This document shows positions 48,634-61,800 of a DNA stretch of 64,000 nucleotides, one piece after another. The notes beneath the pieces are model-generated. The model searched no databases. It saw only the letters and a list, made by a program, of their open reading frames with translations, and was not told the DNA's origin. Each line of letters begins with the position of its first letter. Positions within the stretch are counted from its first letter, which is position 1. The DNA is from Brachycybe producta (lineage: Eukaryota; Arthropoda; Diplopoda; Playtdesmida; Andrognathidae), in assembly GCA_036925085.1 (NCBI GenBank), contig JAUPFP010000047.1, positions 1,253,001-1,317,000 of the forward strand, read 5' to 3'. The position numbers were made by a program, and so were the translations under genes.

Positions 48634-50951
48634 CACATAGGTACGCATTGCATTGTTTTTACATTACAATATACAGTAAGTATAAATGTATAATGTCAAC
48701 CAGGTATTAACTAACCCATTCCACACATTCTGATGTATTCATCTCTGACGTCACGTACATATATTTGTATGCTCATGACGTCACATTGCTAATTAAATTG
48801 ATAAATAATAGAATGTGCATTGTGCGCAATGATTAAGTAATAGTATTATGGTTCATTAGATTTAAATCAGACAACTCTGGAATTTTTTGGATAGTTTTAT
48901 TTAAAAAAATGGTAATAAAAATGATATGAAATGTTGAATATACGAGCAGTTTGAATTTGCCAGATTACTCTGCAAGCATCCATGGAACCCTTTGACAAGA
49001 TTCACAAGTCCTTTGACGTCCAAATGCAGTATGCAAAATTCATTGTCAAAATCAGGAAACACATTAACTGGCTGTGGTGAAACTAGTTTAGGTAGTCTCT
49101 CCTATTGGTGTGTGGCAAAACTATCCTTTGTGATAGGCGACTATCATTTGTATAGTCTTTTCAATTTTGACTGTTGTTTTTCTTCATTGAATTCTGTCTT
49201 CAATGGCTTTGTAATTAATTAATTATATTTGTCTTTATTAAAAAGAAACTTCCATGCAGACAATTCCATTGTCGGATAACACTTGTTATATAACAAATGT
49301 TAGTGGTCACTCCATCAGTACATTTCGAAACTCAACGCACAATTCAATAAATGCCACAACACTGGTTTGTAAACCCGGAATTTAATCACATTGATCTGCG
49401 GTTTTTTTTTTATCCTGGATGCAAAATAGAGGATGCATGATTCAAGTATCTATAATTAATTTTTTCGTATTAAGTTTTTTGAAGTATTTATTCATTGTAG
49501 TTCTTTAATGGGTTAAGTGTGTGACAAATAATTTTAGGAGATTAAAAATGACTAATTCTGATATTAATTCAATCGCAAGGTGTCAATGAATACAAACTCA
49601 TAATTTTTTTTTATCATGTGTTTATGTTAATTTTTGTTGTGAATTTCTCAAGACGAAAAATATTTAACTAGTTTAGTATCTAAAATAAATGAATAAAGTT
49701 GGGTATACAGATGGTTAATTCTGGCTTCTTCTCCACCCAGCTTGCATATAAAAGTCAAGTTAAATTACTTCTCTAAATATAAATTGTTTAATTGCTGTCA
49801 TGTTAGACGATTAATTTGAACAGCAGGCAACTTGTGATCAGTTGTTTTTATAATGGTTTTCCATTAGTTAGTTACTTTTTTGGTTTAGTTATATTATTGA
49901 CTATAGTCTAATTAGTGAACAACAAGTCCAGTTAGAATCAAATGGTCAGCATCACAATGTTATGCTAATTTCATTAGGATTTGCGGTATGCTTGTTAAAC
50001 ATGGGATAGTTAGGTCTATTAGGTCAAGGTTTGTGTGCTCTAAAAAGCCATTATTATTATTAGTGTTTGTTCTTGTGTGCTTTATTATACAGTAGAATAA
50101 ATATACAGTAAAGAAGGTTGTCTACTTTTCTATATTATTGTCTGATGGTGATAATAATGAATACACATGTCTTATATTTTGTTATCATATTTGGTGATCT
50201 TTTTGAGTGGATTTTCAGGCAAATTGTGAGGGAGGGATGGAGGGAGAGGAGGAGGATAAAAGATAGTCGATTGTTTTCTCGGTTTTTTTTGCATCTTTTG
50301 TTTGTCTGGCGTCTTGATTATACGTTTATTTCTTATTTATAGTCTGGAACACGCTCTTTTTTTCTTATTTCTCTAATGTATACGGGGACCATATCGTTTT
50401 ATTTATTTAAAATTTTGGGGCCTAAAGGGGTTTTGTTTGGTGTCTTTCTGTGGCCGATTTGGTCGGTCAAGTCGTCTAGGATTTTTATTGACAAATTTGA
50501 CGGATATTAAGAGTTTAGTCTAATATCCGAAAGTGATTCAAAATTGTAGACTAAACTGAAGAAACTCTCAGATAGACTAGCCGTTATTAGTATCCGACAC
50601 TGTCTCGAGTTTAAGCTACTAATCTGAAGTTCATATTCTTAATTATTTATTAGTTAAAGGTAGAGCTAAACTCATCGACTTTTGCATAAAACTGTATTTC
50701 AGGTTTATGAGTTGACTAAGCATGTACTCCTTTGACTCTTCTTGAGATTGAATTATTTAAGTGTTAATTAGTATTAAGTGTAATTATGAATGTACATGTA
50801 TATATATATATATATACTTGTTGTGCGCTTAAATTACAATTACAATAAACTCCAATTATATATCAAAGTTATCATCAAAATACGAATCATTATACAGAGA
50901 TACTGCCTTCACAGTGTAATATTGTAATGAATTTACTAGTTAGAATTTTTT
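48634..50951. other. AT-rich non-coding stretch
   Basis: No gene is recognised. A short (TA)n run is at 50799-50815. GGATATTAAGAGTTTAGTCT and mirrored words near 50500-50620 may be an old repeat. Confidence 0.5.
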
Positions 50952-51242
50952 GGAACAGACTAATCGTAGGCCATTGGGTGACCTACACTTCAGAACTGTA
51001 GGTCACTCAGTGACCTACACTTTAGAACTTTATATTGGTGGTTAGGTATGGTTACTTTAAATTAAGCTTGTTGCAGGGGGATCTGGGGTGTAGCCCTCCT
51101 CAGAATGTAAAAGTGCAGGTCACCGAGGGACCGACCTACAGTTCATATCTAAAAGTGTTTGTCACTGAGTGACCTACAGTTCTTCTCCAAATAGCTACCT
51201 CAAAGTTTAGGTCACCTAGTGACCTACAATTAGTCTCTCCCA
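50952..51242. mobile_element. Foldback element E with AGGTCAC...GTGACCT palindromes
   Basis: Ends GGAACAGACTAATCGTAGG and, inverted, GGGAGAGACTAATTGTAGG. Both arms consist of GTAGGTCAC/GTGACCTAC palindromes (about 50971, 50999, 51117, 51159, 51209). The core at 51061-51096 (ATTAAGCTTGTTGCAG, G-run, GTGTAGCCC) matches that of element D. TSD not clear. Confidence 0.75.
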
Positions 51243-51606
51243 GATATTGCATCATGCTTGTCTCGGCAGGCCATGCTGAAAACCTGAAAAACCTACCTAT
51301 CTACTTGGCTGCTAATGTTGGCACCTTGCATGAGCGTACATTACTTTTAATTTCCTATTCAAATACATGTATTCCCTAAAAGATAAGAAAGTACAATGGA
51401 TTTAATATTTCAATTATCTTACCTGCCACGTGGTTTTCGAGTTGATTGGAAGGTTGTATTGAGTTGAATATTAATAGTGAATACGTGTGTATTTGATTAA
51501 GAAATTTTGGAAATGCGAGAAGACAAAAACATTGTCAACTAACTTGTTTTTTACTCGCTTTTATTTAACTTCATAATTTGTTTTCCCCACCACCTTCTGA
51601 AATATT

Positions 51607-51707
51607 TGGAACTAATTCAGCCTGCAAGGAATTGAACCCATGACCAACAATTACCATGGCCTATGGCCTCAGACACTAACCACACCACTACACTAACACG
51701 ACAGAGG
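51607..51707 (-). mobile_element. tRNA-derived SINE head (or tRNA pseudogene)
   Basis: On the minus strand a box A match (TAGTGTAGTGG, 51695-51685) is followed by a perfect box B match (GGTTCAATTCC, 51638-51628). The two box starts are 57 nt apart, longer than the roughly 44 nt of a short-arm tRNA, so a long-variable-arm tRNA or a diverged SINE head is possible. The sequence does not fold into a clean cloverleaf by eye. I cannot define the 3' body or tail of the SINE. Confidence 0.6.
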
Positions 51708-54109
51708 GAATTACATTTTGTTTACTTTTTAGAACTTTTTTTTCATAAGTTTTCTTGTTTTGAAAATTTAAAATGCATTAATGTTGATTGTTGACTCATG
51801 AAAAATCACTTCGTTTTTTATTTTTTTTTTTATGATTTTAATCATTTTTTTAAATTTTAAAAATGATTTTGGTAATCGTTGAGTAAATCTTGACAATATT
51901 TCAACCAAAAACTCCGAAGAGTTATGGTCTCCCTAGTAGTGCTACATATTTCAGTATTTTTGTTCATAATTCGTGCACAACAAACACGAAATATAGTGAA
52001 TTATGAAATGTTTCATCTTTTAAAATATAGTTTACTATATTTTTTAACTTTCAAGTCGAAACATTTCACATTTTTATTTACCCTCTTATAATTGTGGGTT
52101 GAGGGGGGGGGGCAACTTGTAAGTTGTAGTACAATAGATGTTTTGAAGCAAAGTAGGTTGTAAACATACTGATCTTTTTGTCTTTCGTTTTTTTATTATT
52201 TTATTAAAGATGGGTGGTTTTTGGTGGCTATTTGTAATTTGTGGTCCACCAAAACATAAGAAGGAAACCTGCGAGATGGTGATCGAGTTTAAAATTGTCT
52301 TGTTTAAATAAGATAACGATTAACGGTGTCTCCAATTAGTCGAGTCTTGATTTTAGCGAGGTTTTTTTTTTTCTTTCTCGTCCATGTTTTACTTCTGATA
52401 TAAAGAAGGGGGAGGGCAATAAAGGACCCTTTCTTATGGTGGACTGTGTATGTGTTTGTATAGATTGGGCCCCCCTCCCTCCTCTTTTTGGTTAGCCTCC
52501 TCTCTTCATCTCTCCGCCCCTTAACCTAAACTATCTTGACAAATGTCAGTCGTTTTTGTTTCATGTCTGTAAAATGGAAGACATAATATAAATTGTTTTT
52601 TCTCTCTCTCTTCTCGTTCTCTCTCTCGGTATGCGTATGTGTGTGTCCAACTGTCCACCACAATTATCTTGTCGCCACTCTTTGTCTTGACGCCTTCATG
52701 TGTGGGTCACTTTTTATTCTTCTTGAATATCGGTTTTTCTTTTGGGTCTTGGACTTAAAAGATGCTATAGTTTTTTTTTTTTTTCTACTTCTGGTCTTCA
52801 GAGAATACATTTACAAATTCCTCACTTTGGTATTGATCTGAATGACAAATGAAGTGGTAATTCAACACTTTTCAGAGGAGACACACTTTTCATACTTTCA
52901 CCTGTAAAAATTCCTCTTTTTGATCGCAGCCGCCAACGCCAACCACTTTGAATATTTTGAATGTGGAACTTCTTCAATTGTATAATTGGCGAATTTTAGC
53001 CACTTTGGACCACTGAAGAATCAATATTTGGAACTGAGACTTTGGCCGTTATGTAAAAAGACTTGTGGTTTTATTATATATATATATATTTTCTCCTTCT
53101 GGTAAATTATCACCTGTCTTCAGGTGTTATCTTTAAAACTTGTTTTATTACGAGTGAAATATAAGTACAGAAAGAAAGAGAAACTGAAGGAGGTAGCACT
53201 GTAAATTTTGTGGACACCTGGAGAGAAATAGAAAAACTAGGTATCCAGAAATATATATTATACATTGGTTGTATAGGTATTTCAAGTTGTTTTTTTGTAT
53301 TGTTGCTCTGTCAGCTGTGATTTTGTGTGTGTGTGTGTGTGTCACCCTTGTGTCCACTTTGATTACATAGACACACACTTTTCCAGAAACCACCATCACC
53401 ATCACCGCCTCTTCTTCATGTGGAGTCCAGGACTAACATGCTAGGTAAGAACAAGGGCTAAGGGGGGAATGGTTAAGATGTTGTGTGTTTTTAGGGGGGG
53501 GGGGGTTGTCTTTCTTCTCAGAGGGAGGGCACAAAAAATTTATCTGTTTTAGTTCAGAAAAACAAAAGGTGTTCATATGAAGATGAAGAGAAAAAAAAAA
53601 GACCTACCTGAGAGACGATTACCATTGATTTCTATGAACACACAGAGAGAGAGAGAGAGAAATGTTCTTTCTATTTTCAGATTTTATCTTTTTAATGTTG
53701 TTACACGAATGGATTTTTTTTTTCTCTTCTTACACAAGCATAAAAAAACATTGAGAAAAAAAAGATCTATTTGAACAACAAAAGAATACATACTAATTAA
53801 TAAAGACCAGTTGCTCCAATATTTTAATTTAAAAATGTTAACGGTCAATTAAAGAAAATGTTATAATTTTATTTTCAAACGCAATATTTATAGAAATAAA
53901 TCTACATCGTCTTCAGATATTTAATAACTGAATATTCTATTTGTTGGATGAAAAAAAAAATCAGTTTTAATATTGGAAAAGTTAGTAATGTACACTTAAT
54001 ACGTAAACGTTACTATAAGTATTCATTCGGCTTTGGTTTTTACTACTTTTTAGAGTCAAGAAACTTTCTTGTCTTAGCTTTTTCATTAACTTTTTTCCTT
54101 TAGCTTTTT
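51708..54109. other. Non-coding stretch
   Basis: No gene is recognised. (GT)n is at 53322-53342 and (TA)n near 53077-53090. T-rich and G-rich runs occur. Confidence 0.5.
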
Positions 54110-54147
54110 CTACTTTCTATATAGAAGAAAGTCTATATAGAAAGTAG
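54110..54147. repeat. Perfect hairpin, 15-bp arms
   Basis: CTACTTTCTATATAG (54110-54124) mirrors CTATATAGAAAGTAG (54133-54147) across an 8-base loop. Confidence 0.85.
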
Positions 54148-55521
54148 AAGAGTAAGGAAAGTGGAAACCGTTTAACACAAAAAGTCGGTTATCGGTAGTA
54201 AAAAAAATAGTAGAAATTAGAATATAGAAATTCTTTCTTTTAACACGAAAAAATATTATAATATTCCGGTCTCTTTAATTTCGTGTTAAATGGTTTCATT
54301 TTATTTAAATAAACATTTTCATGATGGCCTTTTGAAAATAATGGACGAAAGCGATTTTCGAAATTTTTTAAACGGCCAAAAAGAAAACGTTTATTTTGAA
54401 AGATCTATCTTTACGAAACCTTTAGCTTGTTTTATTTTTACTTGTTTAGTTTCTAAAACACGTTCAATTTATTTTTGAAATCGCTGGCTGTAGAATAGAG
54501 CTGACTGAAGTAAAGCCGCTAGCCACTTGTAAAGTTTATTGAACAAAAGGCTGCTAGAGCTCGTAAAAAAAAGAGGTAATAGACAAATACATAACATTTA
54601 GGAAAGAATCACTCACGCATAATAAAAATCGCACGGAATTTCACTTTGTAAGGAATTTAACAGAAGCGCCAAGCAAAGCTCAATAGAAATATATACTGAT
54701 TTTTAATTTCTATTTCTAATTTTTGCTGTTTCTCTTATCTCTTTAAGTCCTGTTCTAGCTTTTAACCGCGTAGATCCGTTTATCTTTGTGTATTGTTTTT
54801 AATATACATTACATTAATAGTATATAGGTAATGTTGAATCTATTAGCTAAATTTAGCCACATTCCTAGTGGTCACTTTTTTGTTCGACCAGTGGGTGGAA
54901 GAAAGAAGACACAGATAGGTACAATATATAGGATACAATATATGTGTTCTATAGATTTGTGAATATTGATTTGTCTATAGATTGTGTGTTTCTAATTCAG
55001 TGGGTCCATTTGTGTTTGTAAATTGACAAAATGGTTGAATAATTTTCCTGCTTATTATTAGACGTAATTCAGGTGAAACAAAACAATTTGGACAATTGAA
55101 AGTTCAGTTTGGTTATTTTATGTGCTTTTGTAAAAAGGAACCGTGAATAGAAAACGAAGTAAACATGTGCGATTTTTTCCATCTCTATAATGTAATTTAC
55201 GATATTATTATTAATGTATTGGAAGGGGGGAGGGGCAGTTCTTGTGTAAAAAAGAATCAGAACTTTGTAAATAGATTGTATTACATTTTATTTTGTTTAT
55301 GAAAACATCGCAAATTTGTTTCATCTTTTTCCAATATTTTTATCTGAAATTAAATTTATTTTCAGCAAATCTGTTTTTTTTTCTTCTTCTTCTTCTTTCT
55401 AAACTGTTTCTATTCTCCGTAAGTTTCTATTTATTTATATATTAAATCTTTTTTTGTGTGCATGCACGGAATTTAATGACTGAAAAATCTTCTGTAAATG
55501 ATGTTACGTTAAGGGGGGTGG

Positions 55522-55523
<2 letters not shown>
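54148..55523. other. AT-rich non-coding stretch
   Basis: Nothing recognisable. Confidence 0.5.

Positions 55524-55580
<57 letters not shown>
55524..55580. repeat. (GA)n microsatellite
   Basis: About 28 perfect GA units. Confidence 0.97.
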
Positions 55581-55582
<2 letters not shown>

Positions 55583-57051
55583 AAGAAGGCTTTTTTTTTG
55601 GTATTCATAGGGGATTAGTTGTGTGGGCTATTATATTCAGTGAACATATTTTTTGGGTGCTGGCTGCTTCATAACGTTGATTATTAAATTGTCTTTTACA
55701 AACTGCTTCGATAATTCAATCGACCATCTCAGAAATTGAATAATAATGATTGACGTGGGGGCACAATTTTGGTAAAGCCGCTTTAGGGATGGATGGATAT
55801 ACGGATGATGATGATGATGATCTTAACTTTTTAGGGGGAGTGATGATGATGATGAAGACATCGACGGCTATTATATAGAAAAAGGATCTGTTCATTTTTA
55901 TGGTTTTGTCATATTGCAAAATGATGCTTGAGGCATCAACACTTTCTTGATTTTCAATTTCAATCTCTATTGTGTTTTTGTGTGTGTTCGCTTACAAAGT
56001 TATAAAAAATCAAAAATCATGTTAGTTGATCATGTGTGGTTGCAAACTGATGGTCAGTGTGGTGACCAACAGCTGATTGCCGTCACTGGTTGTGGTAAGT
56101 TCGAAATTTCGATAGCAGTGTGAATGTGTGTGTGTGTGGTCGAATTGGTCAGCAGCACTGGTCACTTGTCATTATTGTATGTCCAGGATTAGACATAAGA
56201 GATCAATGATACATTGAAAAGTGGTCGCAGAGTTTATACTTTGATTTAGATTATGATTTTCTTGAAACAATTGAAAGTTTTTCAAGTTGTTTTAGGGGTA
56301 ATCTTACAACAAAAAAAAACTATTGCAAAGGGGGAATTCATGTTGCAATAAATTGCTGTAACATCCTCATTGCTTTTGGGACGTGTCGACATTTATTGGT
56401 CATTTTTGGTGGACCTAGATGTGTGTTAAACCTATTGATTATTTTATATGAAAGTGACTCAATCACATATGAAAAGAGACCTTATTGCAACAAATTATTA
56501 TAGGCCTCTATATAGCATTTAATTGAAATTTCAAAGCCATGCACTTTTTTGCTTCTTAACTCAAAAGTATAAATTGAACCATACTAGTAAACCTTTACGT
56601 GAAACAGTTTATGAAAAGTTTATACAACTTTTTAAGTCATAAAACGTTTTAAGAAAAGAATCGAATTGAAAAAATGAATAATCTTAAAAGTTTTTTTTTC
56701 CCATGGTGATCTTTTTCAAAAGTAACCTAAACTTTTTTATTAATCTTCGAAGTTGTTGGTTTTCATTTTTTTTTGTATCTCAATAAAAATGGCTCCATAG
56801 ATGTTTTTAAAAGCAAAAATGATAAGCAATTTTAATACAGACAAAATTATAAAAAAATTGAGATTGCTTTCAAAACTAGAATGGCAAATTATGTTAAAAA
56901 TTTGAATCTTAAAAAAAAAAAGCAATTTATAGTAATTTTAAAATGATCCGTTTTCTGGGCTTTATTTTTTGCATGAACATTTTACGGAAATTATTTTCGC
57001 CTTTTTCAAACAGCCATAAAAAGTTTATTTTTAAAGATATCATCATGGAAA
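55581..57051. other. Non-coding stretch
   Basis: A (GAT)n patch lies at 55806-55855. A short frame ending at a good donor (GTGGTAAGTT, 56093-56102) was considered and not accepted as an exon. Confidence 0.45.
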
Positions 57052-57063
57052 TACTTTTAACTA

Positions 57064-57485
57064 GAGGTGAGACGAATACTAAATTTTCTCGAATCCGAAT
57101 CCTAAAAGGTTCTCGAATCTCCCGAATCTGGAATCTCTCGAATCCTTTCATATAAGATTCCTATATTATTCATTAAGAAGATACAAATATATGAAATAAT
57201 AATAAATATTAAATTATTAATAATAAAAAACAATGTGGCACTCAGGGTCACTGCCACAAGGTGATCCGGGTACAACACCGAAATTGCAACAATCGCCGGG
57301 GGTTTTTTTTTTTAGTGAACGCTTCTATTGGACGTTAATGGAGTTAAAACTAATTTTACCAAAGTTTTTAACAGTTTTTTTAGGTTAGGATTCGAAAGAT
57401 TCGAAAAGACGAAAAAAGCGCGAAGATTAGAGTTTTCTAATCTCGAATCTTTTTCAAGATTCGCGGGATTCGAATGGCCCATCCG
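57064..57485. mobile_element. Foldback element G with CTCGAATC words, 12-bp flanking repeat
   Basis: The left arm has TCTCGAATCCGAATCC, TTCTCGAATCTCCCGAATCT and CTCTCGAATCC. The right arm has the mirror forms GGATTCGAAAGATTCGAAAA and AGATTCGCGGGATTCGAA. Starts GAGGTGAGACG and ends GGCCCATCCG. An exact 12-bp repeat, TACTTTTAACTA, sits immediately outside both ends (57052-57063, 57486-57497). Confidence 0.75.
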
Positions 57486-57497
57486 TACTTTTAACTA

Positions 57498-58793
57498 TTT
57501 TACCAACTACATGTATTCTAGTTTCTGAAAAATCTCTTGAAACACGTTTGTGCATCGAAAACCCTAAGTTGTCTCAAAACTACTTAGAAGGTTTCAGCTA
57601 AGAAGTCACCTTAATAAAAATAACAGTTGTCATAATGCGTTTTTAGAAAATGTTGTCAAAAGTTTAATTTAAAAAATATTGAAATGATTCTTCTTGGATG
57701 TTGAAAGTTTCTTATAGAAATTTAAAATTAAGTTTCCTAAAAAATTTACTCGAAATTGGCCCTAAGTTATTATCACTTGAGTCTTTTAAAAAAAAAGATC
57801 AACCAAACAAGTAACATGTTGATAACATTCATTTTAACAGATCTAATTCTTTTCTAGCATATGTATTGACTGATGTTCTTGTTGTTTTCTTTTGTAATTT
57901 TAATTTGAAATGGAATATAATTAAGAAGTCGAGAGAAAAGAGAGGTAGGGAGGGGATTGTTCTTTTTGCATATGGAATTTTTGTGTGTTAAAATTTCAAA
58001 CCAGAAGTCCAACTGTTATTTTATTTTTCGAAGAGAGATTTTGGTGGTTGTTTTTTGGGGGAGGAGAGAGATGCATTAATAAGGATTTTCAAAAGGAGCA
58101 GCTGGGAAGCTCTAAGTCCATCTCTCATAGACTCAAGTCAAAAGTTTTTCCATGTTTAATTTTTGTGACCGTTTGTTGTTTGTAAGGCAGCTTGGTCCAT
58201 CATTTTTCTTGGTGCCGGTTTTTTTTCGTTGGCCCTTTAGTTTGAGAGTTCGCAGAAAAAAAAATTGACGACCTGAAAATTTTTTTTTGGGACGATGATA
58301 GTTTGGAGAGAGGTGATGGAGGTGGGGTTGGGGGGGGGGGGGTGTGCTTCACAGCTGCCCCGCTTTGAAGCCGAAATTTGAACAGTTCATGGAACAGGTG
58401 GAGTTATATTTTTAAAAAAATATGTGGGACTAATGCAGACGTTTTATTTGAATCTCTAATGGTTTTAACAAAAAGTAGTGGAATTTGGATGTTTTCACAT
58501 TAATTTGCCTCGTTTCTAATGATTTTTTTTGCTAGTTTATTTGAAATATTAACTGTTTTATGCCAATACCGTTTCACCTGTTGAGGTGAAAATTAATGTT
58601 GGAAATGGACGGTTTTGTTCTTCTTCATAAAATTGGATAATGAATTTGTATTTGAACGTATCCGTATTTGGACTGACATTTTCTATACGTTTGGTCGATC
58701 TTTTTTTAAACGTGCGGAAGAAAAAATAAAAACAGGAAAACACTTTTTTTGGTGGAAGCACCTTAAGAAACTAGAAGAAATTCAAATACTTTT
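57498..58793. other. Non-coding stretch
   Basis: Nothing recognisable. A G run is at 58331-58342. Confidence 0.5.
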
Positions 58794-58828
58794 GAAACTA
58801 GAAGAGTACGTTTTACTCTTCTAGTTTC
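58794..58828. repeat. Perfect hairpin, 15-bp arms
   Basis: GAAACTAGAAGAGTA (58794-58808) mirrors TACTCTTCTAGTTTC (58814-58828) across a 5-base loop. Confidence 0.88.
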
Positions 58829-61800
58829 ACGAAAATCTTTCTTAATGTGCTTAAAATATGTTTTTTTCATACGAGCCGTATTTGCACTATTTCGAATTAA
58901 AATTTGATATTTTGTATGACATTTTGTCTTAAGTTTATGCTTTATTTAAGCACAATTCAGAGACAGTTCTTAAAGGCGTCCAATGCCGTCCATCAACAAA
59001 TGTTATGCCAGTAAATGTATCAACATTTAAAAACAGCTTGGTGTAAATAAACTTTAATAAAGCTTTCTTCTGAGCAAGCTTAAATTTAAGTTTAGCTTAA
59101 GTCTCAAAATTGGAAGCAAATGCATTACTCACCTTGAGCCCTTGTCGCTTTTCATCTTAACGCATTATTACTACATTAGGGTACAGTTTCATTAGTTAAC
59201 ACAGTTAACAGTTGGTAAAATTCGAGTTTCTACCTCGTTAAAATTTTACATTAAACCAGTTTAAGATGGGTAGATTGGTGGTAATATTATTATATTATTT
59301 AATATAGGTACTGTATATCTTAAGTGTAGTTATCTTTTTTTGTTAGGTGGTTAATTCAGTTGTTTGATCGTTCGAAAAAAAGAGTGTAGCCGCATTTGAT
59401 TTATCAATTACAACCAATAAAACGACGCTTTTTCTGCGTCATTTTGATGTATGTTTACGGTAACTTTTACCCGTGTAACTGTTTGTAAAATCAGAGTTAA
59501 CCCAACAGTAAACGTTGTTTTACTGAGTGGAACGATTACCCATTTACTGTGTCATATTGCCGATCTTGAGCTATATTATGATTTTGTCCACGTGGAATCG
59601 GTGTCTAGACTATGAAGAAAAAAAAAAAACACTTGAAGAACAAAGTTGCTTAAGTTTCAATTAAACTTTTAAATTGAGAAGGTGTGAGAATCTGGAAACA
59701 ATTACCAGCTTTAATAATCGAAAGATGTAGTTTACTTTTTCTCTCATTTAGAAATTGGTTCTGGTAGAAATTAGTTAAGTCTTTTGTTTTGTAATCATTA
59801 GAGAAATGTAATGAAGTTTTTAAGGAGAGGTGGAAGAGGGGGAGGGTAAAAAAGGGAGGAGGAAGATAAGGGGTTTGAAGGGGTGACGTAGGTTGGGTCA
59901 AGGAGATGAATAGTAATAAAACCATGAGTTTTGAAACCGTATGTTGTCTGAGGGAATCATCATTTGACTGTACAGGTGGATTTCGGCGCCAGGCCCCCCC
60001 CCTGCTTTTTTCCTCCCTAACTTCTTGCCCTCTCCTCCCCTTTTGCATGGATAACAGGTGGTAGATAGACAACTTTTTTTGTGCCCCTTCAGGGGTGCGT
60101 GTATTAGAAAAGAAGGACAACTTTAAAAAAAAAATATATATAACTCACTCCCTTTTTTTCTTTTTCTTTAAGAATTACTTTTTTTTCTGTCTTTCTTGTG
60201 TAATATTATTGTCTTTTTCTCGTGACTTTTTGTCTTAAAACATAGTTTTTGTGTGTTTACTGATGAATTTAAGTTTCTGTTGGTGGGCTAAATTGTGAGG
60301 TTCAACTTTTAGGACAAGCCTCGAGCCTCGAGAAGTAAATGTTTTTGAACTCATTATTGATGTAATAATGATTTTATTATAATGCAAAAATGACATGAAA
60401 AAAGCACTCAAAAGTAGAGTGAACACAGAAAGTAATTTTTTTTTTAATCTGTTAAAAAAAACAAAGAATTGTTTTTAAAATTAAAAGTTTCAAAGGAAAT
60501 TAGCTATTAATCTTTTTTGTGTGTGTGATTTGGCGGCCATTTTCTTCTCGATTTAATTCGTGCGTATCTTTTTAAAATTAAAAAAAATACTAATATCCTT
60601 CTTGAGATTAAATTTAGTTTTTTTCTTGTTGTTGGTGGTATTGTTATATAAATCGCGTGAAAAAGAATCACTTTCATCACTTTTTGCTAGTCACATTCAA
60701 GGTGTGTGTGTGTTTTTGCATTCTGACTACGTGGTTATATTCTATGGTATCTCAGTTTAGTTAAGTACTAAAGGTGCAACATGGGTCAAATTGACGTTTT
60801 CAGATGTGTTGTTCATCATGTCAAATTTGCATGACAAGTTGACAACTAATGTTTGTTTTAAGACCTGGTTTTACACAATCAATTCTGGACTTGTCCATCC
60901 TTTGGTTTTCTTTTAAATTTTATATGGGCAGCGCCTACATTTTCTTTCTGGTTGTTTTGTGTAATTGCACATTTGCTCATCATTGCTAAGCGTTACGATT
61001 TGAACAATAGTGTATGTTCTCATGTCCAGGATTGACATGCCAGAATTGACCGTCTGTCTCCAGCTATATAGGTTTAAGGAGAAGCAAATTTTAGGTAGAT
61101 TTCGTAAAATGTCATCAAAATCTCAAAGTGGAGGGAGTGTACCTGACATGGACGCTTTTTTTTTTAAAAAATCCAGCCATTAACGAAATTATTCATGGTG
61201 TTTTTATGCCGATGTCATTGTCAACTAATATAATTATGAACTGAGTGTTGCTTTGGTGTAAATATGCCTCTCAGATGACATGCTGAGAAATTGGTGGTGG
61301 TATTGGTGCTGACACCAAGTGGCAACTAATATAAGTTTTTTTTTAGTTTAGAAATTATCTTCCAAATTACTCTTGAAAGTGTTTTTATCTTTTAATTTAA
61401 TAACTTTGAAAATGATTAATTGCCTCTTATATTTTATAAAAGACGCGCAAAGTTTTGACATTGGAAACTGAAAAAGAGGTGACTTTAAAAGATGATTGGA
61501 CACGAAATGTGTTGATGAGTTAGTTCTGCAGTTTGCCACAACGAGGAGCTGGCGGTACCACCACCACCACCAACAACAATTGAATTATTTTCCCTTTTCA
61601 TGGCTCGCTGTCATTACAGGCTTTTTTTTTTCTTTAGTAAAACTTTTTATAGAAAAGTTTTTATGTTGTTGGTGGTGGTTATTCGTGGGTCGTGTGCGAA
61701 GAATTATAGATCAGTCTGTGTTGTGTATCTTTAGCCGTGCGTAACGAAGCAGAACAATTATGTTGCTACCAAAAAGACTGGTTTTGTTGAGATCATCTTC

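Noticed and set aside
52593..52841. 82-codon frame starting MFFLSLFSFSLSVCVCVC
   Set aside because: It reads through TC- and GT-rich simple sequence, so the hydrophobic stretch is an artefact.
56006..56094. Possible exon MLVDHVWLQTDGQCGDQQLI ending at GTGGTAAGTT
   Set aside because: The donor is good, but the ATG follows no clear acceptor, the frame is about 30 codons, and the sequence is partly repeated inverted just downstream (GGTCAGCAGCACTGGTCAC).
59195..59540. Another foldback with GTTAAC words
   Set aside because: The words are few and the ends not mirrored clearly enough to call an element.
59650..60120. 156-codon minus-strand frame, the longest outside clear repeats
   Set aside because: It lacks any recognisable domain, runs through GA-rich low-complexity sequence, and has no splice or promoter context.
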